The notes under the pieces are model-generated. The model did not search any database. It had not been told where the DNA came from and saw only the letters and a list, made by a program, of their open reading frames with translations. Made by a program: the position numbers and the translations under genes. Of a stretch of DNA of 64,000 bases, positions 35,367 to 45,753 are shown piece by piece. Numbering within the stretch: position 1 is the first letter of the stretch; each line of letters begins with the position of its first letter. Source of the DNA: Psychromonas sp. MME1 (GTDB taxonomy: Bacteria > Pseudomonadota > Gammaproteobacteria > Enterobacterales > Psychromonadaceae); NCBI RefSeq assembly GCF_041080865.1, contig NZ_CP160906.1, forward strand, positions 620,001 through 684,000. Direction: 5' to 3'.

Positions 35367-36998
35367 ATGTATAAGAATAAAATAACTCAATCCCTACTTT
35401 TAGCTGCCGGACTTTCTTTGGCTGCAACCTCTATCACAACCTTTGCCGCAAATGTTCCTGCTGGTGTCAAGCTTGCCGCTAAACAAGAACTTGTGCGTGG
35501 TAATGGCACTGAAGTCGCTTCGATTGATCCACATAAAACAGAGGGGGTACCTGAATCTCATGTAATTCGTGATTTATTAGAAGGTTTAGTTAACCAAGAT
35601 GCTGATGGTAATACAATTCCTGGCGTAGCGGAGCGCTGGGAAAACATTGACAATAAAACATTTACTTTTTATTTACGTAAAGAGGCTAAATGGTCAAATG
35701 GCGATCCTGTCACTGCGCATGATTTTGTTTATAGCTTTCAACGAGCCGTTGACCCGACAACTGCATCACCTTATGCATGGTATCTTGAAATGACCACCAT
35801 GACCAATGCTGCAGATATCATCACAGGTAAAAAGGATAAGTCTACTCTCGGTGTTAAAGCCATTGATGATTATACTTTACAGGTTGAGTTAGACAATGCG
35901 GTACCCTATTTTGTTATGATGATGGGCCATACCACCATGAAACCTGTCCATAAAGCGACCGTTGAAAAATTCGCCGATAAATGGACGAAAGCTGAAAACT
36001 TTGTTGGTAATGGCGCCTTTGTGGTTAGCAATTGGGTTGTTAATGAACGCATTGAAATGACGCCGAATAAAAACTACTGGGACAATGCAAAAACAGTATT
36101 AACCAAAGTGACATTCTTGCCTATTGAAGATCAAGTGGCTGAGATGAATCGCTTCCTTTCTGGTGAAATTGACCTTACCTATGAAATTCCAAATGAGCAC
36201 TTTAAACGTTTGCAAAAAGAACATGCCGAGTCGCTAGCCATTAAAGGTAATCTGTGTACTTATTATTATAACTTTAATACTCATAAAGCACCTTTTGATG
36301 ATCTACGTGTACGTAAGGCTATCTCCTACGCTATTGACCGTGATATCGTCGCTAATGCAATACTTGGCCAAGGACAAAAACCAGCTTACTTTTTAACACC
36401 TGAAATCATTGCTAACTTTGCGCCTCAATTACCACCTTATGGTAAATTAACGCAAAAAGAACGTATTGCAGAAGCGAAAAAATTGTTAGCTGAAGCGGGC
36501 TACAATAAAGAGAATCCTCTTAAATTCTCATTGTTATACAATACCAGTGAAAACCATAAAAAACTCGCCGTTGCGATTGCATCAATGTGGAAGAAAACAT
36601 TGGGTGTTGAAGTGACACTAGAAAATCAAGAGTGGAAAACCTACCTAGAAACCAAAAAACAAGGTAACTTCGAAGCTGCTCGTGCTGGTTGGTGTGGTGA
36701 TTACAATGAGCCATCAACCTTTACCTCATTAATGGAAGGCAGTAATACTACAGGTGGTATTCATTATAAAAGTGCTGAATATGATGAACTAATCAAACGT
36801 GGTATTGAAACAACCTCCGATGCTGAGCGTGAACAACTATACTACGCACAGGAAGCTTTACTTGCTAAAGACATGCCGATTGCACCAATTTATCAATATG
36901 TTACAACTCGTTTAGTCAACCCTCATGTGGGCGGCTATGCGGTTAATAATGCAGAAGATAAACTTTATTCAAAAGATATGTATATTATTGCGAAATAA
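35367..36998 (+). CDS. oppA: Oligopeptide-binding protein OppA
   Basis: The periplasmic binding protein of the oligopeptide ABC importer. The 543-residue protein has a signal peptide (MYKNKITQSLLLAAGLSLAATSITTFA, cleavage before ANVPAG) and the SBP_bac_5 fold: ELVRGNGTEVASIDPHKTEGVPESHVIRDLLEGL, RKEAKWSNGDPVTAHDFVYSFQRAVDP, and APFDDLRVRKAISYAIDRD. ATG 35367 with GGAG seven bases upstream is preferred to the frame from 35325. It is the first gene of oppABCDF and is followed by a hairpin. Confidence 0.94.
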   Translation: MYKNKITQSLLLAAGLSLAATSITTFAANVPAGVKLAAKQELVRGNGTEVASIDPHKTEGVPESHVIRDLLEGLVNQDADGNTIPGVAERWENIDNKTFTFYLRKEAKWSNGDPVTAHDFVYSFQRAVDPTTASPYAWYLEMTTMTNAADIITGKKDKSTLGVKAIDDYTLQVELDNAVPYFVMMMGHTTMKPVHKATVEKFADKWTKAENFVGNGAFVVSNWVVNERIEMTPNKNYWDNAKTVLTKVTFLPIEDQVAEMNRFLSGEIDLTYEIPNEHFKRLQKEHAESLAIKGNLCTYYYNFNTHKAPFDDLRVRKAISYAIDRDIVANAILGQGQKPAYFLTPEIIANFAPQLPPYGKLTQKERIAEAKKLLAEAGYNKENPLKFSLLYNTSENHKKLAVAIASMWKKTLGVEVTLENQEWKTYLETKKQGNFEAARAGWCGDYNEPSTFTSLMEGSNTTGGIHYKSAEYDELIKRGIETTSDAEREQLYYAQEALLAKDMPIAPIYQYVTTRLVNPHVGGYAVNNAEDKLYSKDMYIIAK

Positions 36999-37020
36999 TA
37001 TCTTTTGTATCGGAATACAA

Positions 37021-37044
37021 AGAGGCTATAGCAGCCTCTTTTTT
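37021..37044 (+). terminator. oppA-oppB intergenic terminator
   Basis: AGAGGCT (37021-37027) pairs with AGCCTCT (37033-37039), followed by T residues to 37044. Partial read-through would give more OppA than permease. Confidence 0.75.
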
Positions 37045-37072
37045 GTTTAACTTAGCTAAAATTGAGTGAATT

Positions 37073-37993
37073 ATGTTTAAATTCATCATGAAGAGGGTGA
37101 TTGAAGCAATACCTACAATGCTGATATTAATCACTGTCTCTTTTTTCTTAATGCGATTTGCACCAGGTAGCCCATTTTCCAGTGAACGCACCTTACCGCC
37201 ACAAGTCATGCAAAATATTAATGCAAAATATGGTCTTGATAAACCAGTTATGGAGCAATATGCCTCCTATTTAACGAATGTGATGCAAGGTGATTTAGGT
37301 CCTTCATTTAAATATAAAGACTTTACCGTTAATGAGTTGGTCAGCGCTGCTTTACCTGTTTCGGCGACCATTGGCTCTATTGCCTTTATTTTTGCCCTCT
37401 TTTTTGGTGTTTTGGTCGGCACTGTTGCGGCGCTGCGGCAAAATACTTGGTTAGATTACACAGTGATGTCAACGGCCATGCTCGGCATCGTTATGCCATC
37501 CTTTGTACTAGCACCCGTGCTTATTTATATATTTGCTATCAATTTAGGCTGGTTTCCTGCCGGGGGGTGGCTTGATGGATCTTCACAATATATTGTGCTG
37601 CCTGTTTTAGGGATGGCGATGATGTATGTGGCCACTTTTGCACGTATTACGCGCGGTAGTATGATTGAAATTTTAAATAGTAATTTTATTCGTACCGCGA
37701 GAGCGAAGGGGTTGAGTTTCTCCTATATTGTTTTGAAACACGCATTGAAACCAGCAATGTTACCCGTTGTCTCTTATATGGGGCCTGCATTTGTCGGTAT
37801 CATTACTGGATCCGTTGTTATCGAAACTATTTTTGGTTTACCGGGCATTGGTAAGTTGTTTGTTAATGCCGCTTTTAACCGTGATTATTCCTTAGTAATG
37901 GGCGTTACCATATTAATTGGTTTTCTGTTCATTATCTTCAATGCGATCGTTGATATTTTACTTGCTTTTGTCGATCCAAAAATTCGCTATTAA
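37073..37993 (+). CDS. oppB: Oligopeptide permease OppB
   Basis: A 306-residue inner-membrane permease with six segments (first MLILITVSFFLMRFAPGSPF). It has the ABC permease EAA loop (RTARAKGLSFSYIVLKHALKPAMLPVVSYMGP) and the C-terminal IETIFGLPGIGKLFVNAAFNRDY. It pairs with OppC. The short N-terminal RVIEAIPTM is typical of OppB. Confidence 0.95.
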   Translation: MFKFIMKRVIEAIPTMLILITVSFFLMRFAPGSPFSSERTLPPQVMQNINAKYGLDKPVMEQYASYLTNVMQGDLGPSFKYKDFTVNELVSAALPVSATIGSIAFIFALFFGVLVGTVAALRQNTWLDYTVMSTAMLGIVMPSFVLAPVLIYIFAINLGWFPAGGWLDGSSQYIVLPVLGMAMMYVATFARITRGSMIEILNSNFIRTARAKGLSFSYIVLKHALKPAMLPVVSYMGPAFVGIITGSVVIETIFGLPGIGKLFVNAAFNRDYSLVMGVTILIGFLFIIFNAIVDILLAFVDPKIRY

Positions 37994-38005
37994 GGGACTA
38001 ATCTT

Positions 38006-38908
38006 ATGTTAAACACAAAAAAAAATAGCGCCACAGTGGAAAGTTTAGCTGAAAATTTAGAGATTGAAGGGCGCAGTCTTTGGCAGGATGCGCGAATACG
38101 TTTTATGCGCAATAAAGCGGCGATGGTGAGTCTATTCATTTTAGTTGCGATTACTGTATCTGTTATTTTTGTACCGATGTTTGCAGAGTTTGCCTATGAT
38201 GACACCGATTGGTATGCCATGCATGAAGGCCCCTCCAGTGTGCACTGGTTTGGCACAGATAGCCTTGGGCGAGATTTATTGGTGCGTACTTTTATTGGTG
38301 GTCGAATCTCATTAATGGTTGGTGTTTTAGGGGCATTTGTCGCGGTCATTATTGGTACTGTTTATGGTGCTACTTCTGGTTTCATTGGTGGTAAAGTCGA
38401 TAGAGCGATGATGCGTATTCTGGAAATACTTTACTCTATTCCCTTTATGTTTTTGGTGATTGTATTAGTCACCTTTTTTGGCCGTCATATTATTCTTATT
38501 TTTGTTGCGATTGGTGCTATTGCTTGGCTAGACATGGCGCGCATTGTACGTGGGCAAACATTGAGTCTACGTGGCAAGGAGTTTATAGAAGCTGCACAAG
38601 TCTGTGGTGTCAGTAAATGGAATATTATCAGACGCCATATTATCCCCAATGTATTGGGTATCGTTGCTGTCTATTCCACGTTGTTAGTGCCGAGCATGAT
38701 CCTAACGGAATCTTTTCTCAGTTTCTTAGGGCTCGGAGTACAAGAGCCGATGACAAGCTGGGGCGCTTTATTGCAAGAGGGGGCACAAACCATGGAAGTG
38801 GCTATTTGGCAGATCTCTTTTCCTGCCGCGTTTATGGTGATCACGCTCTTCTGCTTTAACTATATCGGTGATGGTTTACGCGATGCGTTAGATCCAAAAG
38901 ACAGATAA
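38006..38908 (+). CDS. oppC: Oligopeptide permease OppC
   Basis: A 300-residue inner-membrane permease with an N-terminal cytoplasmic stretch (GRSLWQDARIRFMRNKAAMVSLFILV), the HWFGTDSLGRDLLVR motif and the EAA loop (FIEAAQVCGVSKWNIIRRHIIPNVLG). It follows oppB by 12 bp and partners it in the channel. Confidence 0.95.
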   Translation: MLNTKKNSATVESLAENLEIEGRSLWQDARIRFMRNKAAMVSLFILVAITVSVIFVPMFAEFAYDDTDWYAMHEGPSSVHWFGTDSLGRDLLVRTFIGGRISLMVGVLGAFVAVIIGTVYGATSGFIGGKVDRAMMRILEILYSIPFMFLVIVLVTFFGRHIILIFVAIGAIAWLDMARIVRGQTLSLRGKEFIEAAQVCGVSKWNIIRRHIIPNVLGIVAVYSTLLVPSMILTESFLSFLGLGVQEPMTSWGALLQEGAQTMEVAIWQISFPAAFMVITLFCFNYIGDGLRDALDPKDR

Positions 38909-38927
38909 AAGAATTGAAGGATAGATA

Positions 38928-39896
38928 ATGAATTTATTAGATGTTAAAGATCTACGTGTTGAATTTACCACACAAGATGGTGATGTAACCGCCGTCAATG
39001 ATCTTAATTTTTCTTTAAAAGCGGGCGAATCACTGGGTATCGTTGGTGAATCTGGCTCAGGGAAATCGCAAACTGTATTTGCTTTGATGGGCTTATTAGC
39101 CAAAAATGGCATAATTAACGGCAGTGCAAAATTTGAAGGTAATGAAATTCTCAATTTACCAGAAAAAGCACTCAACAAGGTGCGTGCAGAACAAATTGCC
39201 ATGATTTTCCAAGATCCCATGACTTCACTTAATCCTTACATGAAAGTCAGCGCACAGATGATGGAAGTGTTAATTTTACACAAAGGTATGAGTAAAAAAG
39301 AGGCCTTTGAAGAGTCGGTAAAAATGCTTGAGGCAGTTAAAATACCAGAAGCAAGAGCACGTATTAATATGTATCCCCATGAGTTTTCAGGCGGTATGCG
39401 TCAACGTGTGATGATCGCAATGGCACTGTTGTGTCGTCCTAAATTGCTGATTGCTGACGAACCAACAACGGCGCTTGATGTCACTATTCAAGCTCAGATC
39501 ATGGCGTTGTTAAATGAATTAAAAGCGGAGTTTAATACGGCTATTATCATGATCACACACGATTTAGGCGTTGTCGCTGGCAGTTGTGATAAAGTCTTAG
39601 TGATGTATGCAGGGCGTACCATGGAATATGGCACAGTGGATGAAATTTTCTACAAACCAAGTCACCCTTACACCGAAGGATTGTTAAGGGCGATTCCTCG
39701 TTTAGATACGGATGGCGATATATTACCAACTATTCCGGGTAATCCACCAAATTTATTAAATTTACCGACTGGATGCCCATACCAAGATCGTTGTCATCGT
39801 GTTATGGAACGTTGTAAAAAAGAAGCGCCGCAATTAATACCTTTTGCAGAACAGCGCTCCCGTGCTTGTTTTTCTGACTGGGAGTCTTGGTCATGA
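38928..39896 (+). CDS. oppD: Oligopeptide ABC ATPase OppD
   Basis: A 322-residue ATPase driving peptide import. Walker A is GESGSGKSQ, signature FSGGMRQRVMIAMAL, Walker B LLIADEPTTALD, with a C-terminal OppD/F cysteine-rich region (GCPYQDRCHRVMERCKKE) that may hold an iron-sulfur cluster. Its stop overlaps the oppF start (ATGA). Confidence 0.95.
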   Translation: MNLLDVKDLRVEFTTQDGDVTAVNDLNFSLKAGESLGIVGESGSGKSQTVFALMGLLAKNGIINGSAKFEGNEILNLPEKALNKVRAEQIAMIFQDPMTSLNPYMKVSAQMMEVLILHKGMSKKEAFEESVKMLEAVKIPEARARINMYPHEFSGGMRQRVMIAMALLCRPKLLIADEPTTALDVTIQAQIMALLNELKAEFNTAIIMITHDLGVVAGSCDKVLVMYAGRTMEYGTVDEIFYKPSHPYTEGLLRAIPRLDTDGDILPTIPGNPPNLLNLPTGCPYQDRCHRVMERCKKEAPQLIPFAEQRSRACFSDWESWS

Positions 39897-40882
39897 GTAG
39901 TAATAAAAAATTAATTCTTGATATTAATGATCTGAAAGTTCAGTTTGCTATTCCTTCTAAATCGATTTGGCCTTGGGCTAATGGAAAAGAGTTAAAAGCT
40001 GTTGATGGTGTTTCGCTTAAATTGTACGAAGGGGAAACCTTAGGTGTCGTAGGTGAATCAGGGTGCGGGAAATCAACCTTAGCGCGTGCGATTATAGGCT
40101 TAGTACCTGCCGCTGCCGGCAGCATTGTTTGGTTAGGTGAAGATTTAACTCAACTCGCTGATGAAGATTTACGTCTCAAGCGTAAAGAAATTCAGATGAT
40201 TTTTCAAGATCCTTTGGCATCATTAAATCCTCGCATGAATGTGGGGGATATTATCGCTGAGCCATTACGTACTTTTTACCCCAATTTAAGTAAAGATGAG
40301 GTTAAAGCACAGGTCAAAGAGATGATGTCTCGCGTTGGCTTATTGCCGAACGTGATTAACCGTTATCCCCATGAGTTTTCCGGTGGGCAATGTCAACGTA
40401 TTGGTATCGCGCGCGCATTAATACTCAAACCAAAAATGATCATTTGTGATGAACCCGTTTCAGCCTTAGATGTATCAATTCAAGCACAAGTTGTTAATTT
40501 ATTGAAAGAATTACAACAGGAGTTTGGTTTGAGCTTAGTTTTTATTGCCCATGATCTTTCCGTTGTGAAACATATAGCAGACCGTGTATTGGTGATGTAC
40601 CTTGGTAATCCGGTTGAATTTGGTGAATGTAAAGCGTTGTTTGCAGATCCGAAACATCCTTATACGCAGGCGTTAATGTCTGCTGTGCCTATTCCAGATC
40701 CGCGTATTGAGCGTAATAAAAAAATACAGATGCTAGAAGGGGAGTTACCTTCGCCAATTAACCCGCCTTCAGGTTGTGTATTCCGTACACGCTGTCCGAT
40801 TGCAACGGATAGTTGTGCAGCTGAAAAACCACGATTAATTGGCAATGAAACACACGCATTGTCCTGTTTGTTGCGCAGTTAA
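39893..40882 (+). CDS. oppF: Oligopeptide ABC ATPase OppF
   Basis: The second ATPase, 329 residues. Walker A is GESGCGKST, signature FSGGQCQRIGIARAL, Walker B MIICDEPVSALD, and the C-terminal GCVFRTRCPIATDSC matches the OppD/F end. ATG 39893 overlaps oppD by four bases (ATGA), indicating translational coupling; the upstream TTG at 39887 is less likely. Confidence 0.95.
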   Translation: MSSNKKLILDINDLKVQFAIPSKSIWPWANGKELKAVDGVSLKLYEGETLGVVGESGCGKSTLARAIIGLVPAAAGSIVWLGEDLTQLADEDLRLKRKEIQMIFQDPLASLNPRMNVGDIIAEPLRTFYPNLSKDEVKAQVKEMMSRVGLLPNVINRYPHEFSGGQCQRIGIARALILKPKMIICDEPVSALDVSIQAQVVNLLKELQQEFGLSLVFIAHDLSVVKHIADRVLVMYLGNPVEFGECKALFADPKHPYTQALMSAVPIPDPRIERNKKIQMLEGELPSPINPPSGCVFRTRCPIATDSCAAEKPRLIGNETHALSCLLRS

Positions 40883-40907
40883 TCATAGCTGATTGATTTG
40901 CTAATAG

Positions 40908-40930
40908 TTAACCCATCAATATGATGGGTT
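40908..40930 (+). terminator. opp operon terminator
   Basis: AACCCATCA and TGATGGGTT form a 9-bp stem around ATA near 40909-40929, just after the oppF stop. The T tract is weak. The remaining 40931-41324 spacer shows no recognised feature. Confidence 0.65.
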
Positions 40931-41324
40931 ATACCCATTCCTATATTTTAATAAATATAAATGAGTAGTTCATTAAGCCATCCTTTAAAAATGGTAAAAA
41001 ATTAATTATTTTTGCTGGTGCCTGTACATAGAAAGATATGCTTGAATTGCCAACTTAAAAAGTGATAAAGAGTGGCAAACAATGAATGATCTCCATTGTT
41101 GATATTTCATTACTTTCCAATAAACATCACATTAAAGGCGTATAAAAATCAAGCTTTATCATGTAATAATATATTTAATGTTGAATTATCCTTTCTCTCT
41201 GTTAAAGTGCGATCATCGCCGTTTTATTTAGTGAATCTATTGAATTAAAACGAACTTTCATTGGCACTTTTTTTAAGTGAGTCTAAAATTTTACCGTTAG
41301 AGTTAAAAACAAGGAATCCGCATA

Positions 41325-42551
41325 GTGATTAAAATAGGGCGCCGGCTTTACGTGACATATCCTCTTACTAGCAAACATTTATTATTATTGTTAGGTTTCT
41401 TTTTGGTTGGATGTGATAAAAAAACTGATGCACCGCCTCCTGTTGTCAGAGAGGTTAAAGTCATTACTGTTGAACCAAAAACCGTGGATATTAAAATCCC
41501 ACGTTTGGCTCAGCTAGAGAGTTCCAAAGAGGTTGCTGTCGTTGCCCGAGTTTCAGGCTTCTTAGATAAAGTTGCTTATAAAGAAGGTACTGCTCTTAAA
41601 AAAGGTGACGTCATGTTTATTATGGATAAACGTCCGTTTTTAAGTGAACTTGATGCGACAAAAGGTGAGTTGGCAGCTGCACAGGCAAGATTATGGACCG
41701 CCAATGCAAATTTAAAACGTATTAAACCACTTGCTGAAGCTGATGCGATGAGCCAAAGTGATTTAGATACAGCAACAGGCGAACAACGGGCTGCAGAAGC
41801 CGCCGTATATTCAGCTCAAGCTGCGGTAAAAAATGCACAATTGAATCTGAGTTATACAACTATCAAAGCCCCTGTAACCGGATTAAGTGGTGCAGCCTTC
41901 CAACGTGAAGGAGCCTATTTAAATTCAATGGGGGAATCTGCTTATATCTCTTACGTTGCGCAATTAGATCCTATTTGGGTCAATTTTGCTTTATCGCAAA
42001 ATGAATTAACTAAGTATATGCAAGAGCAAAAAGATGGCTTGATAACAGCACCAGAGCAAAGCGATTATAAATTTGAAATCGTGCTTGCCGATGGCAGTAC
42101 ATATCCTCATACAGGTTACTTGGACTTTTCTTCGCCTATCTTTGATAAAAATACAGGTACGGTGAAAATAAGAGCCGTGGTACCAAATCCGAATCTTTAT
42201 CTACGACCTGGTATGTTTGTATCGGCAAATATATTAGGGGCAAAACGTCCTAATTCAATCGTTATCCCTCAACAGGCAGTGCAACAACGTGCTAATGGAC
42301 CTATCGTTCTAGTGGTTAATGATAAAGGCATCGTCGAAGCTCAGCCAGTTGTTATCGGTGAGTGGTTAGGTGATGGTTGGATTATCGAAGATGGTCTTAA
42401 TGGTGGGGAAGCGCTAATCGTTGATGGTTTTAAAACCACAGCACCTGGAATGAAGGTGAAAGCTTTACATTATATTCCTAAAGCAAAAGAGTCCGCGAAA
42501 CCTGAAAATACAAAAGATCAGGTGAAGACCACCGAATCTGTTGAGCATTAA
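41325..42551 (+). CDS. RND efflux periplasmic adaptor (AcrA-like)
   Basis: A 408-residue membrane-fusion lipoprotein (lipobox LVGC). The lipoyl halves are VVARVSGFLDKVAYKEGTALKKGDVMFIMD and NLSYTTIKAPVTGLSG, with a helical hairpin between (AAAQARLWTANANLKRI) and beta-barrel/MP domains after. GTG 41325 has AAGGAA eight bases upstream. It bridges the pump and the outer-membrane channel in the operon adaptor-pump-channel. No tetR-type repressor lies beside it. Confidence 0.9.
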   Translation: MIKIGRRLYVTYPLTSKHLLLLLGFFLVGCDKKTDAPPPVVREVKVITVEPKTVDIKIPRLAQLESSKEVAVVARVSGFLDKVAYKEGTALKKGDVMFIMDKRPFLSELDATKGELAAAQARLWTANANLKRIKPLAEADAMSQSDLDTATGEQRAAEAAVYSAQAAVKNAQLNLSYTTIKAPVTGLSGAAFQREGAYLNSMGESAYISYVAQLDPIWVNFALSQNELTKYMQEQKDGLITAPEQSDYKFEIVLADGSTYPHTGYLDFSSPIFDKNTGTVKIRAVVPNPNLYLRPGMFVSANILGAKRPNSIVIPQQAVQQRANGPIVLVVNDKGIVEAQPVVIGEWLGDGWIIEDGLNGGEALIVDGFKTTAPGMKVKALHYIPKAKESAKPENTKDQVKTTESVEH

Positions 42552-42565
42552 TTAAGGATATAATA

Positions 42566-45500
42566 ATGGGCCCAAGTTTTTTTATTGATAGACCAATTTT
42601 TTCTTCGGTTATATCTATCGTTATTGTATTAGCTGGTTTGGTCTCTATGTCGGTCACTCCTGTTTCGCAATATCCCGATATTGCTCCTCCTACAATCAAT
42701 GTATCTGCGACATACCCTGGTGCGACCGCAGAGGTGGTTGCTAATACTGTTGCTGCGCCTATTGAGCAGCAGGTTAATGGTGTCGATAATATGATCTATA
42801 TGGTTTCCACAAGTTCATCTTCTGGAAACATGACACTCGTTGTTACCTTCGAACCAGGAACTGATCCAGATATCGCACAGGTTAACACGCAAAACCGGGT
42901 TGGGCAGGCAACGGCTCAACTTCCTGAAATCGTAAATGCACAGGGTGTAACAACGCAAAAGGTATCGCAATCTTTCATGATGGTAATTAGTTTTACCGCA
43001 GATGAAAAGAAAATGAGCAAAGTAGAGCTAGACAACTATGTTAATCTCTATATTTGGGATGCGATCAAGCGATTACCAGGTGCTAACTTATCAACGGTTT
43101 ACCCTAGTCCTGACGTCGCTATGCGTTTGTGGCTACAGCCAGATAGACTAGCGCAAATGGGGATTACTATTCCTGAAATCACCAATGCGATCAGTGGACA
43201 AAATCAAGCCTTTGGTATTGGTCAGTTAGGGGCTAATCCTTCGCCTGCCGGTACAATACAAAATATTCCGATTACCAGCCAAGGTATGTTGGTTAAGCCC
43301 GAAGAATTTGACAATATTATGATCAGAGCGGGTACTGAAAATAACGCATCAATCGTACGTGTACGTGATATTGGCCATAGTGAGTTAGGCTCAAGAAACT
43401 ACTCATTGACCGCTAAAACAAATGGCAAAATTGCAAGTCAATTGGTGGTATATCAACAGGCAGGTGCGAACGCAATTAAAACCGCTACTTTGGTAAAAGA
43501 GACACTCGAGGAGTTAAAGCCTAACTTCCCTAAAGGGGTCGAATATGAGGTGGTGTTAGATACCACTAAATTTACCCAAGAATCTATCAATAAAGTTGTT
43601 CATACCTTCTTTGAAGCGGTAGTGTTAGTTGTTATTGTTGTATTTTTATTTTTACAAAGTCTTCGTGCGACGATTATCCCTGTCATTGCGGTACCCATTG
43701 CAATTATCGGGGCTTACATTGGCATTTATGGTCTCGACTTCTCGACTAATATGCTGACATTGTTCGGTATGATCTTAGCTATCGGTTTGGTGGTCGATGA
43801 CGCTATTATCGTGGTTGAAGCCGTTGAACACAAAATGGAGAGTAAGGGGTTAGATCCAAAATCTGCAGCAAAAGAGGCGATGCAAGAGTTAACTGGCGCA
43901 TTAATATCAATCGTATTGGTACTTTCGTCGGTATTTTTACCTATTGCGTTTTTAGGTGGTATGACCGGTACGTTATATAAACAGTTTGCCATTACCATTG
44001 CCATTTCTATGGTGATATCGGGTATCGTTGCATTAACGTTGTCGCCGGCTTTATGCTCAATAATTTTGAAAGCTCCTAAGAGAAGACAAGAAAAAACATG
44101 CGTTTTTTGCCGCTTTTGATAACGGTTTTAATAAAATAACGGATCTTTATATACATGGTGTTAGATTTTTTATCTTCAATAAGACCATCGGTTTATCGCT
44201 ATTTTTAGGTGTGATCGTTGCAATGGTCATGCTCTTTAAAGTGTTACCAAGTAGTTTTGTTCCCGAGGAAGATCAAGGTTATTTATTTGGTTTAAGCCTG
44301 CAACCGGATGCAGCTAGTCTTGAGCGTACTACCGCGGTAAATGATAATATTGCGACTATTCTACGTAACGATGAACCTGCGATTAAATCGGTTGCGACTT
44401 TAAACGGCTTTAGTATTCTTGATTCACAATTTAGAACCAATACCGGTCTATTGTTTGTGCAATTAAAAGAGTTTGAGGAACGTACAGAAGCTGGTATGAG
44501 TTCCTTTGATGTTGTTAAAAACTCACGCAAAGATTTAGCCGGAATAGAAGATGGTATTGGCATGCTAGTCAGTCCGCCATCATTACCTGGTTTAGGTTCA
44601 ACGGGAGGGTTCGAATTCTATATTCAAGATAAGATCGGAAGTAGTCCTGCTGAATTGGAAAAAGTAACACAAGAGTTCCTCTCCGCTGCAAGAAAAAAAC
44701 CTGAATTAGCGGGCGTAAGTACGACATTTACAGCGTCAGAAAGGCAACTTTATCTTGATGTTGATCGTTCACGTGCTGAGTTAATGCAATTATCGATACC
44801 TGATATTTATCAGACGCTTGGTGTTTATTTTGGTTCCTCATACATTTCACAATTTACTGATTTTGGTCGAATTTGGCAGGTAATTATTCAAGCCGATGGT
44901 AAATACCGTAATGATCCGAGTGACTTTGATAATATTTACGTTAAATCTCAAACGGGTGAACAGATACCACTTTCTGCAGTATCGACATATAAATATGTTG
45001 CTGGTGCAAATATGTTGCCGCGTTTTAATGGTTTCCCTGCAGCAAAAGTTACCGGTGCACAAGCACCCGGATACAGCTCTGGGCAAGCGATTGAAGCAAT
45101 GGAAAGTGTAGCGCAACAGGTATTGCCAGAAGGTTATGATTACACTTGGTCAGGTCAGGCTTATCAAGAGAAAAAAGCAGGTAACACTGCAATTATTGCC
45201 TTTGCCTTTGGCTTAGTCATGGTGTTCCTGATTTTGGCTGCGCAATACGAAATGTGGACACTACCGATTGGGGTTATGCTTGCCGTTCCTTTTGCAATTT
45301 GTGGCGCTCTTTTAATGACCTGGGGACGCGGACTTGAAAATGATGTCTATTTCCAAGTTGGACTTGTTACCTTGGTCGGGTTGTCCGCTAAAAATGCAAT
45401 CCTTATTACCGAGTTTGCTTTAGATAATTTCCGTAAAGGGATGTCTTTAGAAGAGGCGGCTATAGAAGGTGCTAGATTAAGATTAAGACCGATTGTGATG

Positions 45501-45752
45501 ACTTCATTAGCATTCATTCTTGGTTGTGTACCGATGGCGATTGCATCAGGACCTGGTGCAAATAGTTTACATGCGATCGGGACTGGTGTAATTGGTGGCA
45601 TGTTAGCATCGACCCTTATTTCATCATTTTTTGTACCGATGTTTTTTGTTATTGTTGAGAATGTTAGTGCTAAGTTTTCTAAGGAACATAAAACAGCTGA
45701 AAGCAGTGAAGTGGCCGCAATTGATAGTGCTAATATTAAGGAGGAAAATTAA
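42566..45752 (+). pseudogene. RND multidrug efflux pump (HAE1/AcrB-like), frameshifted
   Basis: The inner-membrane pump in two reading frames. The first half (42566-44119) has MGPSFFIDRPIFSSVISIVIVLAGL, YPDIAPPTINVSATYPGA, and the membrane stretch with GLVVDDAIIVVEAVEH (the proton-relay aspartates). The frame breaks at about 44080-44100 in an A/G-rich run; the other frame reads AFFAAFDNGFNKITDLYIHG and continues through SLFLGVIVAMVMLFKVLPSSFVPEEDQGYLF to the end. One extra base (or two lost) explains this. The repaired length is about 1061 residues, close to AcrB (1049). Sequencing error is likely because adaptor and channel are intact. Confidence 0.9.
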
Positions 45753-45753
45753 G

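Noticed and set aside
44211-45752. A separate second pump gene starting at 44211
   Set aside because: The upstream sequence in the same frame continues the conserved RND protein; the methionine is internal to a membrane segment.
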